Positions 34,882 to 41,796 of a DNA stretch of 64,000 bases are shown here, one piece after another (the first letter of the stretch is position 1; each line of letters starts with the position of its first letter). The stretch lies in the NCBI GenBank assembly GCA_002030045.1, contig LQBI01000024.1, positions 186,001 through 250,000 of the forward strand, written 5' to 3'. The notes beneath the pieces are model-generated. The model made no database searches. It saw only the letters and a list, made by a program, of their open reading frames with translations, and was not told the DNA's origin. Position numbers and translations under genes: made by a program. This DNA is from Candidatus Aegiribacteria sp. MLS_C (GTDB lineage Bacteria; Fermentibacterota; Fermentibacteria; Fermentibacterales; JCC-6).

Positions 34882-35787
34882 ATGAATCAACTGCCACAGA
34901 TGCTTTGTCCCGAGTGCTTAAGACCCATGGAGAATAACGGAAGTACAGTAAAACCAACAGCAAAGTACAAAGACTGTATTCGAAAGTGTCAAGCCTGTGG
35001 TATTGGTTACTCGAATTCAGTAGCAAAACCTTCACTGATTTTCGAAGATCCTAGAAAGAACATTCCTGGTTTTGTGGACAGCTCAGATTTTCTCAAAATC
35101 CTGGAGAAATCCAATAACCGAAGGAATATCAGTAACAAGAAGTGCAAAGCGGGATTCTCAACATCAGAGGACGCAGTTACTTATACCTTCGTTAAATCCT
35201 TTTCTCAAGCTGATTCAATCGAGCGAATGATGAAAGTACTCGGACTTGAGATGAACAGCAACCATGTTGATTTGTTTCTATGGGGATGTCCTATTTCAAA
35301 AGGCACGGACATTACATTGATTAATAGGATGAATTCTTTGCTAAGTAATGAGTTTGCGGAGAGGGCAAATTCTCTCACAGAGCCAGACATTATTCTGAGC
35401 GTTGAGGGCTACGGTATTGTCATTATTGAAGTGAAGTTGCACAGTTCTAACGAAGTTAAAGCAACTGAAAAGTTAAGCAATTATCTGGATCGCAGCTTCT
35501 ATACTAATGTAGCAAAGGCAAAGTCCTCTCAGCATTATGAGCTAGTTAGAAACTGGTCAATTGGTAACGCCTTATCCGAGGGTTGCAACTTCACACTTAT
35601 CAATTTAGGCAAAGAATCATTGTTTACAGACCGAAATGCATCAAAGCTACAGCTGTTTAAGGAATCACTAAACTGTAATAAGAGGCGCCAGTTTGCTCAG
35701 GTATCCTGGGAAGAAATTCTGAACAGATTAGAAGAGAGGGATTCTCAGTTAAAAGAATATCTGAAGAGGAAAACAAAGTATAGATAA
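34882..35787 (+). CDS. Cassette-borne zinc-ribbon PD-(D/E)XK nuclease-like protein
   Basis: 301 residues. The N-terminus has a zinc-ribbon pattern (CPECLRPM and CQACGIGY). The centre contains TEPDIILSVEGYGIVIIEVKL, the P-D...E-x-K arrangement of the PD-(D/E)XK nuclease superfamily, preceded by a helix with a possible extra acidic residue (STSEDAVTYTF). It could be a restriction or repair nuclease; no known restriction enzyme was recognised. ATG 34882 follows AAAGAAG. It directly follows the methyltransferase cassette, so the two may act as a restriction-modification pair, which is an inference. The stop codon lies inside attC site B. Confidence 0.7.
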   Translation: MNQLPQMLCPECLRPMENNGSTVKPTAKYKDCIRKCQACGIGYSNSVAKPSLIFEDPRKNIPGFVDSSDFLKILEKSNNRRNISNKKCKAGFSTSEDAVTYTFVKSFSQADSIERMMKVLGLEMNSNHVDLFLWGCPISKGTDITLINRMNSLLSNEFAERANSLTEPDIILSVEGYGIVIIEVKLHSSNEVKATEKLSNYLDRSFYTNVAKAKSSQHYELVRNWSIGNALSEGCNFTLINLGKESLFTDRNASKLQLFKESLNCNKRRQFAQVSWEEILNRLEERDSQLKEYLKRKTKYR

Positions 35788-35858
35788 CCACAGCATGAAC
35801 CAGAAGCCTGCAAGGAAATGGGTAAGGTTAACGGCTCTGGTTACGCTGATTGTTGTGC
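35784..35858 (+). repeat. attC site B
   Basis: Nearly identical in arms to site A: ATAACCACAGCATGAACCAG (35784-35803) against CTGGTTACGCTGATTGTTGT (35837-35856), with the same extra base and spacer; the centre differs. It overlaps the stop codon of the nuclease-like gene. The predicted crossover is near 35853. Confidence 0.85.
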
Positions 35859-35897
35859 GTATAAATGCTATAGACACTTAACGCTAGTGGAGGAAGA

Positions 35898-36659
35898 ATG
35901 TCAGATGAAATGAAGGGGAAAGTGGCGCTGATTACCGGTGGTAGTTCTGGAATCGGTAAAGCAGCTGCCTTTGCGTTTGCCAACGAGGGAGCACAGGTAG
36001 TAATCGCCAGCAGATCAGAGGATACTGGAGAGAAAGCTGCCAGCGATATAAGACAATCCGGTGGAAATGCGAAATGGATTAGGGCAGACGTAACGCAGGA
36101 AGACCAAGTTAAGACATTGGTAACACTGATATTAGAGGAGTATGGCAGGCTTGATTATGCCTTCAATAACGCAGGATCAGGTGGAAAAGGCGGTTGGACT
36201 ACTGAGATAGAGGAAGAGGACTGGGATAAGACAATATCAGGCTTTCTGAAGAGTGTATGGCTGTGCATGAAACACGAACTACCAGCAATGCTTGATAACG
36301 GACAAGGTTCGATAGTGAATAATTCATCTGTAGACGGTAAACGAGGTTTCCGTTGGGACCCCGTTTACTCAGCTGCGAAGCATGGAGTGATTGGGTTAAC
36401 AAAATCATCTGCATTGCAGTATGCCCAGCAAGGAATCCGTATTAACGCAATCTGCCCTGGATGGATAATAACCCCTCCAGTTGAGAAGATACTAGAGCAT
36501 AATCCCGAAGCAGGGAATGGTATGCTTCTTCACCAGCCAATTGGAAGATTCGGTAAACCTGAGGAAGTAGCTCAGGCAGTTGTCTGGCTGTGTTCAGACA
36601 AGTCATCATTGATTACAGGCACAGTGCTTCCAATTGATGGAGGCTATCTAGCGATATAA
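35898..36659 (+). CDS. Cassette-borne short-chain dehydrogenase/reductase
   Basis: 253 residues, a classical SDR: the TGGSSGIG cofactor loop, NNAG, catalytic Ser in IVNNSSVDG, YSAAK (Tyr-Lys), and the PGWIITP tail. It oxidises or reduces an alcohol/ketone with NAD(P); the substrate is unknown. The ATG follows GGAGGAAG. It occupies one cassette (~0.88 kb) between sites B and C. A TATAAA immediately after site B (about 35860) might be a -10 element serving it. Confidence 0.9.
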   Translation: MSDEMKGKVALITGGSSGIGKAAAFAFANEGAQVVIASRSEDTGEKAASDIRQSGGNAKWIRADVTQEDQVKTLVTLILEEYGRLDYAFNNAGSGGKGGWTTEIEEEDWDKTISGFLKSVWLCMKHELPAMLDNGQGSIVNNSSVDGKRGFRWDPVYSAAKHGVIGLTKSSALQYAQQGIRINAICPGWIITPPVEKILEHNPEAGNGMLLHQPIGRFGKPEEVAQAVVWLCSDKSSLITGTVLPIDGGYLAI

Positions 36660-36667
36660 ACCGCACG

Positions 36668-36741
36668 GCAACAGAATGCAGCAGAACAGCGTTTGGGAGT
36701 TTAACCTGGGTTTTTGCAGTCTGCTGATTCAGAGCGTTCAA
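36668..36741 (+). repeat. attC site C
   Basis: The left arm AACAGAATGCAGCAGAACAG (from 36670) pairs with GCAGTCTGCTGATTCAGAGC plus GTT (ending 36738) through AGCAG/CTGCTG, ATGC/GAT and AAC/GTT, with extra bases on the left arm. The right arm is shared with sites D and E. Confidence 0.8.
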
Positions 36742-37140
36742 TAGAAAAGATAGAAGTCATATCAAACCGGACAGAGATTATCAAGGTAGATAATCATCAT
36801 TTTAATGATGATATTACAGTCGGTCTTTTCGACAATTTGCAATCCTTAAGCGAATCTCCGAAAATCAGGTATTCTAATGCTTTGCTGATGCATCAAAAGC
36901 AGACTAACCAATTCCGACTAATTGGGTACATTGTCCGAATATAGAAATAATAAAATAATTCACACACTCATGTAACTTGTTATTAAATTTTTAAAAGGTT
37001 ATCATTGTAGTATGTGTGAAGAGTTAATTCTTTCACTGTGAAATCAATCTGGGCTATGAAACAAGTCTAACTAACATCGTGTTACATCCTGTCAATAAGT
37101 TTACTTCTTTCGAGCTTATGATATTCGGAAGGAGAAAGTC
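36742..37140. other. AT-rich leader region of the FG-GAP cassette
   Basis: No convincing gene; a 76-codon frame (36714-36944) begins inside attC C with TTG and has no ribosome site. The palindrome ATCATCATT-TT-AATGATGAT lies at 36793-36812. A good promoter is at 36977-37005. The cassette thus carries its own expression signal. Confidence 0.5.
36977..37005 (+). promoter_or_regulatory. Cassette-internal promoter
   Basis: TTGTTA (36977-36982), a 17-base AT-rich spacer and TATCAT (37000-37005). The leader to the ATG at 37141 would be about 130 bases. Confidence 0.6.
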
Positions 37141-38994
37141 ATGTGTTCACGGGTTATTTTCCTTGCTACTTATCTGGTTATGTTCGCGCCCTTTGAAGTT
37201 TACGCAGGTACCGCAACCCAGACTGACTGGTCCGGCGGTGACGGAATCTTCGGACCGGTTATAGACTGGGGCAATGAGTTCTATTCTGATACAGACATTG
37301 AATGCTACAACAGTCCTTTCAATATTGTTCTCCAGAAAACAATGGCTCTGACTCCTCTGGAACATACCGTTTGCGGGGATTTCGTTATGCCTGCGGGAGT
37401 GTACTCTGCTGATGTCAACGGAGACGGCTATATGGATGTTCTCGGAGTATCCGTTGCTGCTAGTAATATTACCTGGTGGGAGAATCTGGATAGCTCGGGC
37501 ACAAGCTGGGCTGAACACATTGTTGATGGAGATTTCGATGGTGCCCGATCAGTGTATTCCGCTGATGTCAACGGAGACGGCTATATGGACGTCCTCGGAG
37601 CAGGCTGGACAGCCAACGACATCACCTGGTGGGAGAGTATTGACGGCTCGGGAACAAGCTGGACGGAACACATCGTAGATGGGGAATTCCATACCGCCGC
37701 CTCAGTGTATTCCGCTGATGTCAACGGAGACGGTTACATGGATGTCCTTGGAGCATCTTACAATGGCTCTTTGATCTCTTGGTGGGAGAATCTGGACGGT
37801 TCGGGTACCAGTTGGACGGAACATATTGTTGATGGGGCTATCAACAGTGCTATTTCAGTATGTGCTGCAGATGTCAACGGAGACGGCTACATGGATGTTC
37901 TCGGAGTTTCTCAAAATTCATCCTATGTTGCCTGGTGGGAGAATGTGGACGGCTCGGGCACAAGCTGGGCTGAACATACAGTTGACGCGTCTTTCGGGGG
38001 TGCCTATTGGGTATCCTTCGCGGATGTCAACGGGGACAGTTACATGGATGTTCTGGGAGCTGCCGCTGATGATGACGAAATCACCTGGTGGGAGAACGTT
38101 GACGGCTCGGGCACAAGCTGGATGGAACATATCGTAGATGATAATTTTGATTATGCCTCATCAGTATACTCCGTGGATGTCAACAGAGACGGCTACATGG
38201 ATGTCCTGGGCTCAGCTCAATATGCCAACGACATCACCTGGTGGGAGAACACTGACGGCTCGGGCACTAGCTGGACGGAACATACCGTAGATGGTGACTT
38301 CGGTGGTCCTTTCTCAGTGTTTTCCGCTGATATCAACGGAGACGGCTGGCTGGATGTCCTCGGAGCTGCATATCTTGATAACGACATAACCTGGTGGGAT
38401 CTGACCGAATATCTCCCTGATGGTTCGCTTGAATCCAGCGTGCTAAATGTACAGGAAAGCCCAGACTGGCAGACAATTGACTGGACCTGTACCGAGCCTG
38501 CCGGGACAAGTGTTGCTGTGCAGGTGAGGGCTTCGAACAATTCTTCCAGCATGGGAGCCTGGTCGGATACACTTACAGCTCCCTGTACCCTGGAAGGAAT
38601 CCTGTCCGACGAAGACAACTATTTCCAGTACAGACTCATACTGAGCACCACCGATTCGTTTCTTTCTCCCGTGCTTCACGATGTAGCTGTAGGCTGGGAG
38701 CCGTTCACCGGAACGCATGAAGGATCCCGGGTAGAGGTTTCCACATACTCTCTATACGGCGCGCAGCCAAATCCGGCACTGGGTCATGCAACGCTGGTCT
38801 TTTCGCTGCCTGTTGATTCAAAAGCTGAACTGACAGTATACGACCTGACCGGGCGAGTGGTTTACTCCATTAATGGTGTGTACAGTACAGGCGTGCACGA
38901 GGTGATACTCGAAGGTCTTGCAAGTGGTGTGTACATGGCCCTTATGACCTCGGAAGAATTTGTGGCAACGCTCCAATTCGTTGTGATCGATTAG
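37141..38994 (+). CDS. Cassette-borne FG-GAP repeat protein with T9SS-type sorting domain
   Basis: 617 residues. A signal peptide (MCSRVIFLATYLVMFAPFEVYA) is followed, from about residue 88, by seven 51-residue FG-GAP units (SADVNGDGYMDVLG, ITWWENxDGSGTSW, EHIVDG), i.e. a seven-bladed beta-propeller with Ca-binding DxNxDG loops. A beta domain follows, then the last ~85 residues (AQPNPALGHATLVFSLP, LTVYDLTGRVVYS, LASGVYMALM), a classic type IX secretion sorting domain. It should be exported by the host T9SS and displayed on the surface, perhaps for adhesion. GGAGAAAG precedes the ATG. It occupies a ~2.5-kb cassette between sites C and D. Confidence 0.88.
   Translation: MCSRVIFLATYLVMFAPFEVYAGTATQTDWSGGDGIFGPVIDWGNEFYSDTDIECYNSPFNIVLQKTMALTPLEHTVCGDFVMPAGVYSADVNGDGYMDVLGVSVAASNITWWENLDSSGTSWAEHIVDGDFDGARSVYSADVNGDGYMDVLGAGWTANDITWWESIDGSGTSWTEHIVDGEFHTAASVYSADVNGDGYMDVLGASYNGSLISWWENLDGSGTSWTEHIVDGAINSAISVCAADVNGDGYMDVLGVSQNSSYVAWWENVDGSGTSWAEHTVDASFGGAYWVSFADVNGDSYMDVLGAAADDDEITWWENVDGSGTSWMEHIVDDNFDYASSVYSVDVNRDGYMDVLGSAQYANDITWWENTDGSGTSWTEHTVDGDFGGPFSVFSADINGDGWLDVLGAAYLDNDITWWDLTEYLPDGSLESSVLNVQESPDWQTIDWTCTEPAGTSVAVQVRASNNSSSMGAWSDTLTAPCTLEGILSDEDNYFQYRLILSTTDSFLSPVLHDVAVGWEPFTGTHEGSRVEVSTYSLYGAQPNPALGHATLVFSLPVDSKAELTVYDLTGRVVYSINGVYSTGVHEVILEGLASGVYMALMTSEEFVATLQFVVID
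37399..38400 (+). repeat. Seven tandem 153-bp repeats inside the FG-GAP gene
   Basis: The block GAT(G/A)TCAACGGAGACGG or close variants recurs at 37411, 37564, 37717, 37870, 38023, 38176 and 38329, always exactly 153 bases apart. Units differ by substitutions but not by indels, so the array expanded by unequal exchange and has been kept in frame. Confidence 0.9.
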
Positions 38995-39144
38995 CACCGG
39001 CGATCCCGTAGAGTTCAACGAGCTTCACACTCTTCTGGCCTCAACTGCCAACTGGGAAAGCTTGTTAGCATTTTAAACGCAATGAAGTGAAGCTATAGAA
39101 CATTTGCAGTATGCACATCTGGAGTATTACTTTGCGGATAAAAT
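38995..39144. other. Spacer after the FG-GAP gene
   Basis: Contains no gene. It is the 3' tail of the cassette before attC D. Confidence 0.5.
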
Positions 39145-39222
39145 TGAACAAGCAAATGCAGCAGAACTGCGTCAGAACTATTGAAACTCAGGTTTTTGCA
39201 GTCTGCTGATTTAAGCGTTCAG
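39145..39222 (+). repeat. attC site D
   Basis: The left arm AACAAGCAAATGCAGCAGAA (39147-39166) continuing CTGCG pairs with TTGCAGTCTGCTGATTTAAG continuing CGTT (to 39219). CTGCTG, ATTT, GCAGT and GTT/AAC all pair, with single extra bases on the left arm only, as in attC sites. It is closely similar to sites C and E. Confidence 0.85.
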
Positions 39223-39494
39223 TCGACCGCAGTCGGAAAAGAAATAAACGGAAAATGAATATGAAAACGCTGCAGGAAAAGATAAACAAGTATGCGGAAA
39301 GCGGTCGACTGAATGGGCCGCGTATTACCACACGCTAGTTCATCCGCCTGCGGCGTCTGAACAAGCGTATGCAGCAGTCATTGAATCCGAACAAAATGAA
39401 AGCAAGGCTTATACCTCCGCCGCCGGGAAACTCATCCCGGCTCAATTGCTGATCTTTTGCTTGTGGATCCATGTTTTTCTAGTCGTTGAATGAT
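39223..39494. other. Region between attC D and hicB with a degenerate attC-like palindrome
   Basis: A 27-codon frame at 39255-39338 (MNMKTLQEKINKYAESGRLN...) may be a truncated cassette gene. From 39358 to 39467 ACAAGC pairs with GCTTGT, and CAGCA(GTC)ATTG with CAATTGCTG, around an inner CCGGGA/TCCCGG hairpin. This has the layout of a larger, worn attC without a proper GTT end. Confidence 0.4.
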
Positions 39495-39854
39495 CTAGGC
39501 TTTCTCGTTCTTTTCGTAGTGAACCCGTGCGTCTCGCAGAAGATGTACACAATGGGTATTAAGGCTTTCTCCATGGCGCAGGGCGTCTATGGTAAGTTCT
39601 TTGTGTAGATCCTTGCCGACTCGAAGAACAAACTTGCCCGAGTAATCTTTGCCAGCGGTTTCAGCAGGAAGGGTTGCACCGTCTTGCCCGTATATCTCGA
39701 TCCACTCTTCTACTACCTGGCAGAGTTCGCGATATACCTTAGCTTCATCGTCTCCATGAACACCTCCAAGCATAAGCCCGGGACATGTGCCGATGTAGCA
39801 ATGATCTTCTTCCGACCACTCGACAATCTTGAGATATCGGTCACTCGTTTTCAT
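39495..39854 (-). CDS. hicB: HicB-family antitoxin
   Basis: 119 residues. The N-terminal domain (YLKIVEWSEEDHCYIGTCPGLMLGGVHGD) is the HicB partial RNase H-like fold. The C-terminal part (FVLRVGKDLHKELTIDALRHGESLNTHCVHLL) is a ribbon-helix-helix-type DNA-binding domain like those of HicB/Arc. It should neutralise HicA and repress the operon. The start overlaps the hicA stop by four bases. The module lies on the minus strand, against the direction of most cassette genes, as is common for toxin-antitoxin cassettes. Confidence 0.88.
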   Translation of the reverse strand: MKTSDRYLKIVEWSEEDHCYIGTCPGLMLGGVHGDDEAKVYRELCQVVEEWIEIYGQDGATLPAETAGKDYSGKFVLRVGKDLHKELTIDALRHGESLNTHCVHLLRDARVHYEKNEKA

Positions 39855-40045
39855 TCCATCACCTCGCGGATTGCTTTCTCTACCTCGCGCTCCTGATACT
39901 TCTTTGCGTCCTGCGAAAGGTAACCGCTTATTGTTATCTTCGCTCCCTTGGGGTGAGTGAAGTTTCGATGGCTACCTTTTCCGCCGCGGTTTATAAAACC
40001 CGCATTCTTCAGGTCGCGAATCAACTCTCTTACTTTCCTCGGCAT
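39851..40045 (-). CDS. hicA: HicA-family mRNA interferase toxin
   Basis: 64 residues, the normal HicA size, with a dsRBD-like fold: VRELIRDLKNAGF, then the catalytic-His segment GGKGSHRNFTHPKGAKITISG. HicA cleaves mRNA independently of ribosomes and is held in check by HicB. The ATG (40043-40045) has no ribosome site and lies about 7 bases from a -10 element, so the mRNA may be leaderless. Confidence 0.88.
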   Translation of the reverse strand: MPRKVRELIRDLKNAGFINRGGKGSHRNFTHPKGAKITISGYLSQDAKKYQEREVEKAIREVME

Positions 40046-40051
40046 ATCTAT

Positions 40052-40081
40052 ATAGTACTACAATGATACTACAAATGTCAA
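40052..40081 (-). promoter_or_regulatory. hicAB promoter with direct-repeat operator
   Basis: On the minus strand a perfect TTGACA (40076-40081), an 18-base spacer and TACTAT (40052-40057). Inside the spacer the octamer TTGTAGTA occurs twice, three bases apart, a likely HicB operator. Transcription would begin at or within a base or two of the hicA ATG. Confidence 0.65.
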
Positions 40082-40305
40082 TGGATCAGCCTAAGACAGA
40101 GCTGTATTCAGCAATCATCAGATCCTTTGGCAATACAACCCCTGCGAAGATTACAGGCATAAACGAGTATACCGAACAGAACCGAACATACCGAACCAAT
40201 CCAAGCATATCCGCCCGCGAAAGTGTTCATCCAGAGATATTGTGTATTGAAATCGGGCTGATTATCATCAATCCAACTGGCTGGGAGTATAACCAGATCC
40301 CGAAC
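40082..40305. other. Spacer upstream of hicA
   Basis: No gene with support in either direction. It is the upstream side of the hicAB promoter and the tail of the cassette before attC E. Confidence 0.45.
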
Positions 40306-40384
40306 ACAACAACAAAATGCAGTAGAACTGCGCAGCGGTGCCTGAAGGTTATGCTTTTGCAGTCTACTGATTTTGAGTGTTAAA
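40306..40384 (+). repeat. attC site E
   Basis: The left arm AACAACAAAATGCAGTAGAA (40308-40327) continuing CTGCG pairs with TTGCAGTCTACTGATTTTGA continuing GTGTT (to 40381): GCAGT, CTACTG, ATTTTG and GTT pair, with extra bases on the left only. A compensatory change relative to sites C and D (CTACTG/CAGTAG instead of CTGCTG/CAGCAG) shows that the pairing is maintained by selection. Confidence 0.88.
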
Positions 40385-40396
40385 AAGCCAAGTAAT

Positions 40397-40474
40397 TTGC
40401 CAATCATTGTAGGGGCTATTTTGTTCCTGATTGGTTTTATTATCGTATTACTAAACTATATCGTAGGAGGGTAA
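40397..40474 (+). CDS. Possible single-span membrane peptide
   Basis: A TTG-initiated frame of 25 residues, PIIVGAILFLIGFIIVLLNY then IVGG, is one continuous hydrophobic helix. An alternative TTG at 40373 would add SVKKPSNL but lies inside attC E, upstream of the crossover. There is no good ribosome site. Its 3' end contains the GGAGGG ribosome site of the next gene, so it may act as a coupling leader. Low certainty. Confidence 0.35.
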   Translation: MPIIVGAILFLIGFIIVLLNYIVGG

Positions 40475-40477
40475 CAA

Positions 40478-40750
40478 ATGGAATCGATACAAGAGGTGCA
40501 TCTGTTCATTGAAGGTGGTGGAGATCAGAGACTTGTTAATGAGATTATTCAAGCACTACACCCTGAATTTCTTAGGATACCTGGCCTGAGAATACACAAG
40601 CATGATGTTGCAAATTGGCCAGAGGAGCCTTTTGTCTATGCAGCAATCAGTTTGAAGACACAACACGGAATCAAGTTGACGACATCCAATTGCCTCACAC
40701 AAGATGGATCAGCGTACGGAAAGAAATTGTACCTGATTATGGTCAGATAG
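40478..40750 (+). CDS. Cassette-borne small protein, unknown
   Basis: 90 residues, not recognised. It has an acidic-aromatic N-terminus (MESIQEVHLFIEGGGDQRLVNEIIQALHP) and later polar strands (AAISLKTQHGIKLTTSNC). A strong GGAGGG ribosome site supports translation. It lies in a short cassette between sites E and F. The N-terminal half is compatible with a small alpha/beta fold, but no function is proposed. Confidence 0.65.
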   Translation: MESIQEVHLFIEGGGDQRLVNEIIQALHPEFLRIPGLRIHKHDVANWPEEPFVYAAISLKTQHGIKLTTSNCLTQDGSAYGKKLYLIMVR

Positions 40751-40765
40751 TAGGTTGCCATAACC

Positions 40766-40841
40766 AGGGACAACCCTGCCTTACACTCGGTCGGGAACTC
40801 CGCTGCGCTCCTTTCCCGCCGGTGAAGGCAACATTAAGTAG
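40766..40841 (+). repeat. attC-like site F, degenerate end
   Basis: GCCTTACACTCGG(T)CGGGAA pairs with TTCCCGCCGGTGAAGGC over most positions, with an extra T on the left and a central CTCCGCTGCGCTCC loop also found in site G. The expected GTT at the right end reads ATT (ATTAAGT), so the site may be inactive. Confidence 0.6.
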
Positions 40842-40875
40842 AAGAATATGGATGAAGGAACAAAATACAGAGTGA

Positions 40876-41407
40876 TTACTCAAGGTTTGGCACAAAGTCA
40901 CAGAGATATGTGACCAGAATCGGGAAGAGGTCTTCATGACGATGATTATACCTGAACTCCTGTTCCTTCAGGTAGAGCGGGAAATTTTTGTGTGAGACAC
41001 CATGATGCTTTATAAGACGCTCCTTGGCAAAACTCCAGAACCCTTCGAGACCGTTGATGTAGACACGCCCCCGGGAGAACTCCTTTCCGTGGTCAACCTT
41101 GAGATGCCTGTAACCGCAGAACATCAGGCTGTCATATATCTGGAAGCGATCGTTGTATACAATGCTTCCCCGGCGGACCTTCTTCAAAGTCAGACCGAGC
41201 ACGGTCTCGGCCCTGACAGCAGGCTCCGTTCTGCTCACAGTCCTCGCGGAATTCGTATTCGAACTGTTCCAGAGCATCATCGTTGGAATCGTGGCTTATC
41301 CTGCCGAAACCCAGTGCACCCTCTGCTAACACGACGAAGTCTTCGCCCCAGTGGTGGAGTATGGGAACTGTCCGGAGGTGCTTGGGCGCCTCCGGTCTCC
41401 ACCTCAC
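40876..41407 (-). pseudogene. Decayed ISXO2/IS1595-like transposase
   Basis: The C-terminal part is clear: VLGLTLKKVRRGSIVYNDRF, YRHLKVDHGKEF and NGLEGFWSFAKERLIKHHG followed by FRYNHR, the ISXO2-type DDE/N transposase core. The upstream part (AEGALGFGRISHDSNDDALEQ) sits in a different frame, and the N-terminal zinc-ribbon domain is missing, so the gene is broken by at least one frameshift and truncated. No terminal inverted repeats were found. It begins about 35 bases after attC-like site F. Confidence 0.75.
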
Positions 41408-41796
41408 CTGCTGAAGACAGGACTATCGCAGATGATAGAAGAAGAACAACAACCGGTCGCTTCATTTCCATTGAGGACTCCTCGACGGTCGACCGTCATG
41501 CTGACAGATGCTGACCTCCCCTTTGGGAATGGCCCGTTCAGGCTTCCCCGATCCGCAATCCGGAATTTATTGAGCACCCGCGGGATTGCCATCTTTCCCG
41601 GCGACTCAGCTCCTTTGCCGAATGATAACCGAGCGGTTTCGACCGGTCAGAGAGAAGTGGACCGTCAAGGCGCACACAGTGATCCTGCCGCATCGCGCCG
41701 GAGGCCGGTGAGGTATGTGCGGTTATCGTATTGTCCGGGGCTTCTGCCACCGCCCCGACCGGATGCACCCGCAGGACGGATTCCGGGAAATACCCG
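41408..41796. other. 389-bp region without a recognised gene
   Basis: Open frames here show no family features or ribosome sites. A perfect 14-bp palindrome GACGGTCGACCGTC lies at 41484-41497. GC content rises back to the host level toward the transporter gene, so the first array segment probably ends near here. Confidence 0.45.

Noticed and set aside
34882-36659. Two tRNA-like or terminator elements at the repeated GGTTACGCTGATTGTT blocks
   Set aside because: These blocks are the right arms of attC sites A and B; no cloverleaf or T-run is present.
36714-36944. 76-codon frame after the dehydrogenase cassette
   Set aside because: It starts with TTG inside attC C, has no ribosome site and lies in the leader of the next gene.
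37399-38400. CRISPR array
   Set aside because: The repeats are 153 bp, in frame and coding for FG-GAP units; no short repeats with unique spacers occur anywhere in the window.
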